Below, piece by piece: positions 43,075 through 52,632 of a DNA stretch of 64,000 nt (positions are counted from its first letter, which is position 1; each line of letters opens with the position of its first letter). The DNA is from Spirosoma terrae (GTDB lineage Bacteria; Bacteroidota; Bacteroidia; Cytophagales; Spirosomataceae): contig NZ_JAAFZH010000001.1 of the NCBI RefSeq assembly GCF_010435915.1, positions 806,001 through 870,000 of the forward strand, given 5' to 3'. The position numbers and the translations under genes were made by a program. The notes below the pieces were generated by a model. It was not told the DNA's origin. It made no database searches and saw only the letters and a list, made by a program, of their open reading frames with translations.

Positions 43075-44289
43075 ATGGAGTCTGTTAAGCCTGGCATGGC
43101 TGGTTGGCGTTTAGGTATTCCCGTTTATATCTATGCCGTTGTGTTCTCATCATTATGCGTATTGATGGGATTACTCTGGGATATTATGTGGCATATGAGC
43201 ATTGGTCGCGATGGGCTGCTGGCTCCTCCACACGTCGTGATTTATGTAGGTGCTGTTGTCTCTGGTTTATTCTCCGCCTACCAGATTTTACAACTCACGT
43301 TCACCAAAAACCATCCGGGCCGGGTGGTATCCATTCCGTTCTGGGGTATTTTTTATGGATCATTAGGGGCTATGTTTAGCGTCTGGGGAGCGTTGGCCAT
43401 GCTGACATCGGCCCCGTTTGACGATTGGTGGCACAATACGTATGGTTTGGATGTCCAGATCCTGACACCTCCCCATACAATTCTGGCTATCGGCATCATG
43501 ACGGTACAGTTTGGCGCGATGGTGGGCGTACTGGCTCTGCAGAATCAGTACCGCAATCAAACACTACGTCTTGATACGGATGCCGATCGGCGGGCAACTC
43601 GTTTGAAATGGTTTTTTGCTATTGCGGCAGGATTGCTGCTGATGGTGCTTTATACGCTGATGTCGGAGTCGATGCGTAGGCATGAATCACATCACTCCCG
43701 GTACTACGTTACAGCCGCTATTATTTTTCCGTTTTATCTGCTGGCCGTCGGGCGGGCTTCTTTACTACGCTGGCCCATTACGACCATTTCGGCTATTTAC
43801 ATGATAGGTATGTTGCTACCCAGCTGGATACTACCTTTCTTTCCGGCTACGCCACGGCTGGGCCCGGTAATGAATCCGATCACGCATTATCAGGCGTTTC
43901 TGTTTCCGGTCGTATTGGTTATTCCTGCCCTGGGAGTTGACTGGCTGATGCATCGTTTCGAAAATCCGGCTGATGGAAAACGGAAACTGAATGATTGGTT
44001 GTTAGCCGGTATATATGGCGTAGCATTCATGGTTCTGTTGTTAGCGGTCCAATGGCCATTTGGCGAATTTCTGCAAACATCACCCTATGCCAATAACGCT
44101 TTCTTTCTGTCTAATTCCTGGACATACGATAGTAGTCCGGATTGGGAATATCGATTTGCCTACGCTCCCTGGAATCTACAGTCGCCCGCCGATTTCTTGT
44201 TTGCTTTCGGGAAAGGGCTACTCTATGCGACTCTGTCGGCTCGTGTTGGTTTGTTGTGGGGTAACTGGATGAAACGCGTTGTACGATAA
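43075..44289 (+). CDS. Polytopic membrane protein with duplicated WH...PPH motif
   Basis: 404 residues with about ten membrane helices. A striking internal duplication places WD-x2-WH-x3-G-x-D-x4-PPH at 35-53 (WDIMWHMSIGRDGLLAPPH) and FD-x2-WH-x3-G-x-D-x5-PPH at 115-134. The paired His residues inside or next to membrane segments suggest metal or haem binding. I do not recognise a named family. The next gene, 25 bases downstream, encodes a protein with further His-Pro motifs of metal-homeostasis type, so the two likely form an operon and work together. Confidence 0.72.
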   Translation: MESVKPGMAGWRLGIPVYIYAVVFSSLCVLMGLLWDIMWHMSIGRDGLLAPPHVVIYVGAVVSGLFSAYQILQLTFTKNHPGRVVSIPFWGIFYGSLGAMFSVWGALAMLTSAPFDDWWHNTYGLDVQILTPPHTILAIGIMTVQFGAMVGVLALQNQYRNQTLRLDTDADRRATRLKWFFAIAAGLLLMVLYTLMSESMRRHESHHSRYYVTAAIIFPFYLLAVGRASLLRWPITTISAIYMIGMLLPSWILPFFPATPRLGPVMNPITHYQAFLFPVVLVIPALGVDWLMHRFENPADGKRKLNDWLLAGIYGVAFMVLLLAVQWPFGEFLQTSPYANNAFFLSNSWTYDSSPDWEYRFAYAPWNLQSPADFLFAFGKGLLYATLSARVGLLWGNWMKRVVR

Positions 44290-44314
44290 GGAGAGCCTAA
44301 AGCATCAAAAATTC

Positions 44315-46012
44315 ATGAATAACAAGACACTGAGTCATGGTAAGCTCACCAACCGGATGCTTACACTGTGGTCGTTCCTTTTCGTTTTCTTCGTTTCGAT
44401 CAAGGCTGAAGCCCACGTAGGTAGTTCGGGGGTTATTGTGCAGAAACAGGTTGGCAAGTACAATTTGCTCATCAGCGTAACGCCACCCGACGTAGTACCT
44501 GGTACCGCCAAGGTTACCGTTTTTGTGGAGCAGGGACGAGTCAGCAGTATCGGTGCGCGGCCAATTTACTTCCGATCCGGCGATAAAGGAGCACCAACCC
44601 ACGACGTACTAACGGCTGTTGGAACCAATCGCTACGAGGGCGATTTATGGCTCATGGATTCAGGTTCATCGAGCGTTGAACTGAGTCTGGATGGGCCGGA
44701 TGGAAAGCAACAGGTTGTTGTGCCGGTCGTTGCCGTCGCTACGGCCCTGCGCGATATGCCCGCCGGAACGGGCTGGGGGTTAGCTGCCCTGGGCCTGTTG
44801 CTGATTGTAATGATCATTACCATCATTGGCGCCAGTAATGCCGATGGGGTCGTCCTGCCTGGTCAGCCAGCTCCGAAAACGCTCGGTCGTCGTCGGTTGG
44901 TTGGTATGGGCGTTGGCCTGGTTGTTGTTACGCTCATTCTGGTTGGCTGGCGTTCGTGGTGGAATAGTACGGCTGAAGACTACCGTAACCTTCAATTATA
45001 TACAGCCACGCCCGTCCGTTCATCGATCAACATAGCGGATGCTCAACGAAAGTTGACGATCCAGTTTGATACAACGGGCTTTAGGAAGAAACAGATTCGA
45101 AGGCTGTTCAGCTACGTAATACCTGATCATGGTAAGTTGATGCATGCATTTCTGGTTCGTACACCGGGCCTGGGTGCGTTCGCCCATCTGCACCCCGACC
45201 GTGTTGATACGTTGCAATACACATCGGCTTTACCGCCGACCTTGCCAGGGGGCAAATACTTACTATATGCCGATATTGTGTACCGAAGTGGTTTTGCCGA
45301 AACGCTGACCGATACGGTCGACGTACCCTTTATAAAAATCAGCGCTGAAGCTGCAGCGGCTGCGAAGCCTACCGATACAGATGACAGCTGGCTGGTGACC
45401 GAGCCAATGGGCGTGAAGGCTAATGCTGTTAACGTACCGCATCTGGACAATGATATGGTTGTTTGCGGTAAACCCGGCGCCAGTGTGAAGCTGGAAGATG
45501 GTTCAACTATGCTGTGGATGGATAAGCCATCGCAGGTGCTGGAAGCCAGTAAGTTATATACGCTAAAGTTTGCTGTGGCCGATGCGCAGGGGAAAGCCGT
45601 TACGTTGGAGCCTTATTTGGGAATGGGTGGGCACGCTGCCATTCTACGCTCTGATGGTACAGTATATATCCATCTTCACCCGGTTGGTACGTATTCGATG
45701 GCAGCGGAGGGTTCGCTGGTGAACCGCATTGCCGATACCAGCCGTACGTTTCGTTTCCCGAATGCCGTTACGTTTCGGGATAGTATTGATGCCTACGTAG
45801 CAAAACTGAAAACCTTGCCCGAAGCGGAAAAAAATAAGCTGTTGATGGCCGGAATGCCTCCGATGAGCCACACCATGAAAACGAACAATATGGTTGAGTT
45901 TCCATACGCGTTTCCCCGTGCCGGTCACTATCGTATCTGGGTACAAGTGAAACGTAACGGCCGCGTTCTGACGGGTGTGTTCGATACGCAGGTCAACGAA
46001 CCATTGCTTTAA
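44315..46012 (+). CDS. Membrane-anchored protein with repeated HxHP motifs (possible metal-related)
   Basis: 565 residues from the ATG at 44315; an earlier TTG would overlap the previous gene. A signal peptide ends near AEAHVG, so the mature protein would start with His, as in copper-binding CopC-like domains. The first beta domain (to about 150) is followed by two membrane helices (around 155-180 and 205-220). The C-terminal region contains MHAFLVRTPGLGAFAHLHPD and GGHAAILRSDGTVYIHLHPV, a motif common in proteins next to heavy-metal pumps. The partner membrane gene precedes it. Function is inferred only. Confidence 0.7.
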   Translation: MNNKTLSHGKLTNRMLTLWSFLFVFFVSIKAEAHVGSSGVIVQKQVGKYNLLISVTPPDVVPGTAKVTVFVEQGRVSSIGARPIYFRSGDKGAPTHDVLTAVGTNRYEGDLWLMDSGSSSVELSLDGPDGKQQVVVPVVAVATALRDMPAGTGWGLAALGLLLIVMIITIIGASNADGVVLPGQPAPKTLGRRRLVGMGVGLVVVTLILVGWRSWWNSTAEDYRNLQLYTATPVRSSINIADAQRKLTIQFDTTGFRKKQIRRLFSYVIPDHGKLMHAFLVRTPGLGAFAHLHPDRVDTLQYTSALPPTLPGGKYLLYADIVYRSGFAETLTDTVDVPFIKISAEAAAAAKPTDTDDSWLVTEPMGVKANAVNVPHLDNDMVVCGKPGASVKLEDGSTMLWMDKPSQVLEASKLYTLKFAVADAQGKAVTLEPYLGMGGHAAILRSDGTVYIHLHPVGTYSMAAEGSLVNRIADTSRTFRFPNAVTFRDSIDAYVAKLKTLPEAEKNKLLMAGMPPMSHTMKTNNMVEFPYAFPRAGHYRIWVQVKRNGRVLTGVFDTQVNEPLL

Positions 46013-46041
46013 CGAGTAGTTTCGCGTTTTTTTTGTTTTTA

Positions 46042-46102
46042 GATGTATCACGGATCAACCATCCGTTCCTGTCTAAAAGCGGACTTTGTTCCGTGATACA
46101 TC
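46042..46102. repeat. Complex inverted repeat between two plus-strand genes
   Basis: GATGTATCACGGA at 46042-46054 and TCCGTGATACATC at 46090-46102 are perfect 13-bp arms. The loop itself contains two smaller hairpins (CGGAT..ATCCG and CGGA..TCCG), giving a cloverleaf-like shape. It ends nine bases before the ATG at 46111. It resembles a REP-type element and may also shape the leader of the downstream mRNA. Confidence 0.6.
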
Positions 46103-46110
46103 GACCATTT

Positions 46111-47055
46111 ATGTCTCAATCCGTAACCCGTCGCCAGACATTGGCAACGCTCACAGCCACGCTTGGCGCATCGGTATCGCCAGCGTTAGCCTCTTCATCG
46201 GCCGCTCCTGCTGCTACGTCTCCCTTTACGCTCTGCCTGAATATGAGTACCATTCGTGGGCAAAAACTCGGCTTGGTTAAAGAGTTGGAAACTGCATCGA
46301 AGGCTGGCTTCAGGTCCGTTGAAATCTGGATTGATACGTTGCAGGAGTATATTAAATCGGGTGGAACGGTAGCCGATGTGCGGAAACGACTGGCTGACTT
46401 AAACATACGGGTTGAAAACGCCATTGGCTTTGCGCCCTGGATCATTGATGATGAAGCGGCTCGCGCTAAAGGCGTTGATCAATTAAAGCGTGAAATGGAA
46501 TTGCTGGCGGAAATTGGTTGTAAACGCGTGGCGACCCCGTCAGTAGGAGCCCAATCGCCCGATGCGCCTGTTATCGACCTGAAAAAAGCGGCCGAACGGT
46601 ATCGCGCCATTCTTGAAATCGGCGATAAAACCGGAGTTGTTCCTCAACTGGAAATGTGGGGTTTTTCGAAGAACCTGAGCCGACTGAGCGAAGTAATGTA
46701 CGTAGCCATCGAAAGCGGCCATTCGTCGGCGCGGGTGTTGCTGGACATTTACCACATCTTCAAAGGCGGATCGAGTATCGACAGTTTGCCGTTAATCGGA
46801 AAACCAGCCATCGAGATCTTTCACGTTAACGATTACACCGCGAATATGAACAGGCAGACCATTACGGATGCCGACCGTGTTTTCCCCGGCGATGGTGTAG
46901 CGCCAATCAAAGAAACGCTGAAGCTGATTAAAGACCCCAGCAAATCCATTATTCTGTCGCTGGAAGTATTCAACAAAACCTACTACGCCCAGGATGCCCT
47001 GACGGTTGCCAAAACCGCTATGGACAAAATGAAAAAGATGGTAGCGGGGGTGTAG
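46111..47055 (+). CDS. Tat-exported sugar phosphate isomerase/epimerase-like protein (AP endonuclease 2 fold)
   Basis: 314 residues from the ATG at 46111 (MSQSVTRRQTLATLTATLGA, a twin-arginine signal); a longer frame to 46033 runs through the inverted repeat and is rejected. The TIM barrel shows LVKELETASKAGFRSVEIW, VPQLEMWG, RVLLDIYHIFKGG, IEIFHVNDY and ILSLEVFN with the metal-binding Glu/Asp/His set of xylose-isomerase-like proteins. It probably epimerises or isomerises a sugar or polyol derivative in the periplasm. The substrate cannot be told. Confidence 0.85.
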   Translation: MSQSVTRRQTLATLTATLGASVSPALASSSAAPAATSPFTLCLNMSTIRGQKLGLVKELETASKAGFRSVEIWIDTLQEYIKSGGTVADVRKRLADLNIRVENAIGFAPWIIDDEAARAKGVDQLKREMELLAEIGCKRVATPSVGAQSPDAPVIDLKKAAERYRAILEIGDKTGVVPQLEMWGFSKNLSRLSEVMYVAIESGHSSARVLLDIYHIFKGGSSIDSLPLIGKPAIEIFHVNDYTANMNRQTITDADRVFPGDGVAPIKETLKLIKDPSKSIILSLEVFNKTYYAQDALTVAKTAMDKMKKMVAGV

Positions 47056-47057
47056 GA

Positions 47058-48272
<1,215 letters not shown>

Positions 48273-48441
48273 TGTGTTTTGGTGTTACGTATGGCTGAAA
48301 TCTGGTTTTTTAACGAAGATCGTTCCTGACTTATCGGCCATACGCGGGTTTGGTGGTAACTTGCAGGCAAAATAGCGATTGACGATCTGTAAGAGAACTG
48401 GATTCTCTTTTCATTAGTAGCCACTCACTAGTTATAAAATC

Positions 48442-48807
48442 ATGAGCAAACAAATTGTTTATACTGATCAGGCGCCTGCGCCAATCGGGCCATACAGCCA
48501 GGCCGTAAAGGTTAATGGCATGTTATTCGTTTCGGGGCAGATTGCCAGCGAATTAGCAACTTCCGGCGATATTAAGGCTGAGACTAAAAAAGTAATGGAA
48601 AATATCGGTGCTATTCTGACAGCGGCCGGTATGGACTATAGCAATGTGGTGAAATCCAGTATTTTCGTCAAAGACCTGAACAACTTCGGCGCGATCAACG
48701 ACGTATATGGTCAGTTTTTTACCAGTGAGCCACCGGCCCGCGAAACCGTTGAAGTGGCTCGTCTGCCGAAAGACGTAAATGTTGAAATTTCTGTCATCGC
48801 CGTCTAA
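48442..48807 (+). CDS. ridA: Rid family enamine/imine deaminase
   Basis: 121 residues, the usual length. Family signatures: APAPIGPYSQAVKVNGMLFVSGQI at the start, then NVVKSSIFVKDLNNFGAIND, and PARETVEVARLPKDVNVEISVIAV at the end with the active-site Arg. It hydrolyses reactive 2-aminoacrylate-type enamines formed by PLP enzymes, in the cytoplasm. gltX follows 104 bases later; a 9-bp stem-loop lies between them. Confidence 0.95.
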   Translation: MSKQIVYTDQAPAPIGPYSQAVKVNGMLFVSGQIASELATSGDIKAETKKVMENIGAILTAAGMDYSNVVKSSIFVKDLNNFGAINDVYGQFFTSEPPARETVEVARLPKDVNVEISVIAV

Positions 48808-48830
48808 ACCGGGATTTATTTGATTGTACT

Positions 48831-48865
48831 GATTAGCCTGATTCTGTGAAATACACAGGCTAATC
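48831..48865 (+). terminator. Stem-loop after ridA
   Basis: GATTAGCCT at 48831-48839 and AGGCTAATC at 48857-48865 form a 9-bp perfect stem with a 17-base loop. There is no T-tract after it, so it may be a weak terminator or a processing signal between ridA and gltX. Confidence 0.4.
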
Positions 48866-48911
48866 GACTAATTAATCATGATGACAAAATTCTGAAAATC
48901 AATTTAATCAA

Positions 48912-50456
48912 ATGAATTCCGGTTCAGAAATCCGCGTTCGTTTTGCCCCAAGTCCAACCGGGCCCTTGCACATTGGTGGGGTACGTACTGCGCTATATAA
49001 TTACCTGTTTGCCCGTAAGATGGGCGGAAAAATGCTGCTTCGCATTGAAGATACCGACCAGAATCGGTTTGTGCCCGGTGCTGAAGATTATATTCTGGAG
49101 TCGTTACGTTGGGTCGGTATCGAAATCGATGAAGGCCAGGGCGTTGGTGGCCCACATGGACCTTATCGGCAATCAGAGCGCCGGGAAATTTACCAGAAAG
49201 AAGCTCAGCGGCTCATTGACGAAGGAAAGGCCTATTACGCGTTCGACACGGCCGAAGAACTGGACGAAATGCGTCGTCGGCTCGAAGCAGCTAATGCACC
49301 AGCCGCGCAATACAATGCTATCACGCGGATGCAAATGCGGAATTCGCTGACCATGAAACCCGAGGACGTTCGGGCACGCATGGAGGCTGGCGAACCTTAC
49401 GTTATTCGTCTGAAGACACCACGTAAGGAAGAAGTCCGTCTGAACGACCTGATTCGCGGATGGGTTAATGTTCATTCGTCGGCTATTGACGATAAGGTGC
49501 TGCTGAAATCGGATGGTTTGCCAACGTATCACTTAGCCAATATTGTAGACGATCACCTGATGGGCATTACGCACGTCATCAGGGGTGAAGAATGGTTGCC
49601 ATCGGCTCCCCTTCATGTGCTTTTATACCGGTATTTAGGCTGGGAAAGCACTATGCCCCAATTTGCCCATCTGCCCTTGCTGCTCAAGCCCGAAGGAAAC
49701 GGGAAATTGAGCAAACGTGACGCCGATTTGGGTGGCTTCCCGATTTTTCCGTTAAAATGGACCGATCCGTTTACGGGGCAGGAAGCGCGTGGTTTCCGCG
49801 AGGACGGTTATCTGCCCGAAGCAACGGTCAACTTTTTAGCGTTGCTGGGCTGGAATCCGGGAACGGAGCAGGAGTTGTTCACCATGGAGGAGCTGATTGC
49901 TACGTTCGATATTGCGCAGGTTCACAAGGCCGGAGCGCGTTTCGATATTCAGAAAGCGAAGTGGTTCAATCACCAGTACGTTCGTCAACGCCCTGATGCC
50001 GAACTCGCACCGACGGTTCAGCAACAGGCAGAAGCCGCTGGCTTTGACTGTCCGCTGGAGAAAGCCGAGAAAATTGTGGCTCTGCTGAAAGGGCGCGTCA
50101 ATTTTGCGCGTGAAATTTTTGACGAAGCGAGCACAATCTTTAACGCGCCTGCTACGTATGATGAAGCCATTGCTACGTCGAAATGGAACGACGATGCGGT
50201 GAAAGCCGTTACGGCCTTCCGCGATGCCCTACTGGCTTTTGAGGGCGATTTTGTGGCTGACAACATCAAGCATACGCTATCAGATGCCATGCAGCAGGCA
50301 GGTATCAAGCAGGGTAAAATCATGCAGGCTATGCGTCTGGCGCTGACGGGCCTTGGTGCTGGTCCTGACCTGATGCTGACAATGGAAATTATCGGCAAAG
50401 CCGAAACGATTGCTCGTTTGGAAAAGGCATTGGGTTCCTTACAAATAAGTATATGA
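48912..50456 (+). CDS. gltX: Glutamyl-tRNA synthetase
   Basis: 514 residues. The class I signatures are FAPSPTGPLHIGGVRTAL (HIGH motif) and GNGKLSKRDAD (KMSKS motif). GEEWLPSAPLHVLLYRYLGW and the C-terminal anticodon-binding helices are complete. It charges tRNA-Glu in the cytoplasm. Its last three codons and stop lie at the left edge of an IVS-like element (50450 onward); the coding end LQISI may have been altered by that insertion. Confidence 0.96.
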   Translation: MNSGSEIRVRFAPSPTGPLHIGGVRTALYNYLFARKMGGKMLLRIEDTDQNRFVPGAEDYILESLRWVGIEIDEGQGVGGPHGPYRQSERREIYQKEAQRLIDEGKAYYAFDTAEELDEMRRRLEAANAPAAQYNAITRMQMRNSLTMKPEDVRARMEAGEPYVIRLKTPRKEEVRLNDLIRGWVNVHSSAIDDKVLLKSDGLPTYHLANIVDDHLMGITHVIRGEEWLPSAPLHVLLYRYLGWESTMPQFAHLPLLLKPEGNGKLSKRDADLGGFPIFPLKWTDPFTGQEARGFREDGYLPEATVNFLALLGWNPGTEQELFTMEELIATFDIAQVHKAGARFDIQKAKWFNHQYVRQRPDAELAPTVQQQAEAAGFDCPLEKAEKIVALLKGRVNFAREIFDEASTIFNAPATYDEAIATSKWNDDAVKAVTAFRDALLAFEGDFVADNIKHTLSDAMQQAGIKQGKIMQAMRLALTGLGAGPDLMLTMEIIGKAETIARLEKALGSLQISI

Positions 50457-50910
50457 TGTAGGAAGTATGGTGTATGTTTGGAGCGATAACTTGTAAATTT
50501 TAAACCCATCGCTCCAAATTAAACCGCAGACGAATATCATTAAAAGTAAAAGCTTTGCTTTTGCCATACGTATTGTCAATCTGGAGAAATATCTCCGCAG
50601 GATAAAAAGAGAGACTACGCTGAGTCGCCAGCTACTACGAAGCGGCACCTCTGTTGGCGCTAATATCCGTGAAGGATACAACGCTGAATCAGATGCTGAT
50701 TTTATTCATAAATTTGGTATCGCCCAGAAAGAATGTGACGAAACATGTTATTGGCTAGAATTGTTAAATGCGACAGACTATTTAGACGATAAGCAGTTTG
50801 CGTCTATATAGGCGGATGCGGAGGTGCTGCTCAAGATTATCAAGAGTGCCATTCTAACAAAAAAGAGAAATTGTTCTCGGTAGTATACATCATACTTCCT
50901 ATATCATATA
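50450..50910. mobile_element. IVS-like element with 26-bp inverted ends and a decayed four-helix-bundle gene
   Basis: The ends 50450-50475 and 50885-50910 are inverted copies over 26 positions; both differences are G opposite T, so an RNA stem would pair throughout. Just inside the left end, TTTGGAGCGAT (50477-50487) and ATCGCTCCAAA (50508-50518) form an 11-bp hairpin. The body carries a four-helix-bundle (IVP/S23-like) pseudogene. This combination of inverted ends with such a gene is known from intervening sequences of 23S rRNA genes and also from sites between protein genes. Here it overlaps the gltX stop codon. Confidence 0.7.
50539..50883 (+). pseudogene. Four-helix-bundle protein (23S rRNA intervening-sequence protein family), decayed
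   Basis: The frame reads IKSKSFAFAIRIVNLEKYL, then SRQLLRSGTSVGANIREGY, then KFGIAQKECDETCYWLELL, all hallmarks of the IVP/S23 family of about 115 residues. Two lesions are visible. The expected start at 50539 is ATT, one base away from ATG, with no other ATG before it in frame. A TAG at 50809-50811 interrupts codon 91, after which the family sequence continues (ADAEVLLKIIKSAILTKKRN) to a stop at 50881-50883. A suppressed or ATT-started product is possible but unlikely. Confidence 0.75.
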
Positions 50911-50920
50911 TGCAATAAGC

Positions 50921-51208
50921 ATGGCAAAAAAGAAAAATCCTGACGAAAATGATAAGCCACGCGTTCATAAAGAACTCGAAGGCTTCGATATTCAGATTAA
51001 TTCCTTTGGAGAAATTACAACCAGTTTCGACATCGACCGGATTAATCAGTTTCTCAACAAAACGGTCGATGATAAAAAACTACGTCACCGTACCGATCTG
51101 AATCTGAAAGGTGAACCCGAACCCGACGAGAAAGACGAAGATTCGGATGAGGATGACCTGTTCGATGAAACGGATAATGATTTGCCCGATGACATTAATC
51201 AACGTTAA
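50921..51208 (+). CDS. Small acidic cytoplasmic protein of unknown function
   Basis: 95 residues, no signal. A basic start (MAKKKNPDENDKPRVHKELE) leads to a short conserved-looking core (GFDIQINSFGEITTSFDIDRINQFLN) and a strongly acidic tail (DEKDEDSDEDDLFDETDNDL). Such tails are seen in small Bacteroidota proteins of unknown role. It begins 11 bases after the IVS-like element and ends at a strong terminator, so before the insertion it was probably in one transcript with gltX. Confidence 0.65.
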   Translation: MAKKKNPDENDKPRVHKELEGFDIQINSFGEITTSFDIDRINQFLNKTVDDKKLRHRTDLNLKGEPEPDEKDEDSDEDDLFDETDNDLPDDINQR

Positions 51209-51210
51209 AA

Positions 51211-51249
51211 AAGCCCGACCCGCTAAATTGCCCGGTCGGGCTTTTTTTG
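51211..51249 (+). terminator. Intrinsic terminator
   Basis: AAGCCCGACC and GGTCGGGCTT form a strong stem with a 13-base loop followed by TTTTTGT. It ends the gltX / small acidic protein transcript. Confidence 0.88.
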
Positions 51250-51360
51250 TGCCGTTTATACGAATAATACATCCGGAAATACCGAGGTTTCTGTAGCTTT
51301 CGTCCACTAATCAATCGCGCCGGGTTTGCCGGTAAGCATAACCTAAAACTGCTCTTAGCA

Positions 51361-52140
51361 ATGTATTCTCACGAAATTGACTACAAGATTATTGGTGAAG
51401 ACATCCAGATTGTAGAAATCGAACTGGACCCCAACGAAACCGTTATCGCCGAAGCCGGATCGATGCTGTATATGGAAGATGGCATTACGTTCGAAACCAA
51501 AATGGGCGACGGCTCACAACCCGATCAGGGCTTTATGGGACGGTTATTTCAGGCTGGTAGCCGTGTGCTAACCGGGGAATCGCTGTTTATGACCCATTTT
51601 ACCAATCGTGGGGTCGGCAAGCGGAAAGTTGCCTTTTCGGCTCCTTATCCTGGCACTGTTATGCCCATCAATCTGGCTAATGTTTTCGGTAATACGTTGA
51701 TTGTGCAGAAAGACGCCTTTTTGTGCGCTGCGCTTGGTACTAAATTGAGTATTCACTTTAATCAACGATTAGGCGCCGGTTTTTTTGGAGGTGAAGGGTT
51801 CATTCTGCAGAAAATTCAGGGCGATGGTATGTCTTTTATTCATGCCGGGGGCGTAGTGATTGAACGCACGCTCTATAACGAAACGCTACGTGTCGATACG
51901 GGTTGTGTGGTAGGCTTTGAGCCTAGTATCAGTTTCGACATTCAGCGGTCGGGTGGTCTGAAAAGTATGATTTTTGGCGGAGAAGGCTTATTCCTCGCTA
52001 CGTTACGTGGTTCTGGAAAAGTTTGGATACAATCGATGCCGATCTCTAAACTAGTGCAGCGTTTATCGCCCTCTGGCGGACAGGCTCACAAAGAAGGGGG
52101 CTCTGTATTAGGCCAGTTAGGTAATTTGTTTGAAGATTAA
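51361..52140 (+). CDS. TIGR00266 / AIM24-family protein
   Basis: 259 residues forming a beta-rich AIM24-type trimer domain. Signatures: [71 protein letters not shown] and a late [14 protein letters not shown]. The biochemical role is unknown in bacteria; the yeast homologue is mitochondrial. It is cytoplasmic and is followed by a gene with its own promoter box. Confidence 0.9.
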   Translation: MYSHEIDYKIIGEDIQIVEIELDPNETVIAEAGSMLYMEDGITFETKMGDGSQPDQGFMGRLFQAGSRVLTGESLFMTHFTNRGVGKRKVAFSAPYPGTVMPINLANVFGNTLIVQKDAFLCAALGTKLSIHFNQRLGAGFFGGEGFILQKIQGDGMSFIHAGGVVIERTLYNETLRVDTGCVVGFEPSISFDIQRSGGLKSMIFGGEGLFLATLRGSGKVWIQSMPISKLVQRLSPSGGQAHKEGGSVLGQLGNLFED

Positions 52141-52168
52141 ATGGGAATCAGTTCTGCGTTGAACTTGT

Positions 52169-52176
52169 TATCTTTG
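52169..52176 (+). promoter_or_regulatory. Bacteroidota -7 promoter box TATCTTTG
   Basis: TATCTTTG fits TAnnTTTG exactly and lies 29 bases before the ATG at 52205, which would give a leader of about 20 bases. No clear -33 TTTG is seen at the expected distance. It suggests the 52205 gene starts its own transcript. Confidence 0.45.
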
Positions 52177-52204
52177 TGCGATTTTAGAGAGCAAGAAACA
52201 ACAG

Positions 52205-52495
52205 ATGGAAGTTATTTGCACGAACGATAGTTTTCCCACACCCGTACTGGCTTTTTATGCTGAGTTTGGGGTGCAGACGCCAAAGCGCGATAAGATGTAC
52301 ACCATTCGGCAGGTAAAACGCCACACAACAGGAGAAACCGGTGTACTACTGAACGAAATTCAAAATCCTGATGTGCCCGTCAAGCACCCGGTCATGGGCG
52401 AAGTCTGGTTTGAACCGACGTTCAATATAAACCGATTTGCTACGTTGATGGGGCAGCCTGTTCGTCAGGAAGAGCTGGAAGATGTGAACGTATAA
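52205..52495 (+). CDS. Small protein of unknown function (96 residues)
   Basis: No signal or membrane segment. The sequence MYTIRQVKRHTTGETGVLLN and VKHPVMGEVWFEPTFNINRF reads like a small OB- or SH3-like beta fold found in uncharacterised Bacteroidota proteins. No catalytic residues are obvious. It is bounded by a promoter box upstream and an intrinsic terminator, making a one-gene unit. Confidence 0.65.
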   Translation: MEVICTNDSFPTPVLAFYAEFGVQTPKRDKMYTIRQVKRHTTGETGVLLNEIQNPDVPVKHPVMGEVWFEPTFNINRFATLMGQPVRQEELEDVNV

Positions 52496-52513
52496 ATCAG
52501 CCTATAAAATGTC

Positions 52514-52546
52514 GAAAAAGCCCGGCACCAAATTGCCGGGCTTTTT
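52514..52546 (+). terminator. Intrinsic terminator
   Basis: AAAAAGCCCGGC and GCCGGGCTTTTT pair around an ACCAAATT loop, followed by CG. It ends the 52205 gene; the A-tract also allows action on the other strand. Confidence 0.88.
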
Positions 52547-52555
52547 CGTTTATCT

Positions 52556-52625
52556 GTAGCCTGGACGGCCACGTCCGGGTATGATCATTCAACCGATTAC
52601 ACCCGGATGTGGCCGTCCTGACTAC
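52556..52625. repeat. Long palindrome, dispersed repeat family A (second copy)
   Basis: The arms 52556-52580 and 52601-52625 match over 25 positions with three differences, one of them G:T. The core TAGCCTGGACG..CGTCCGGGT is shared with the copy at 6741-6811. It sits immediately before the gldD start and rules out the in-frame start at 52609. Confidence 0.7.
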
Positions 52626-52632
52626 GTTGTCC

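Noticed and set aside
46033-46110. N-terminal extension of the isomerase-like protein
   Set aside because: The extra 26 codons run through an inverted repeat and hide a clean twin-arginine signal that starts at 46111.
52609-52632. Upstream GTG start for gldD
   Set aside because: It lies in the right arm of a dispersed palindrome. The lipoprotein signal is complete from the GTG at 52633.
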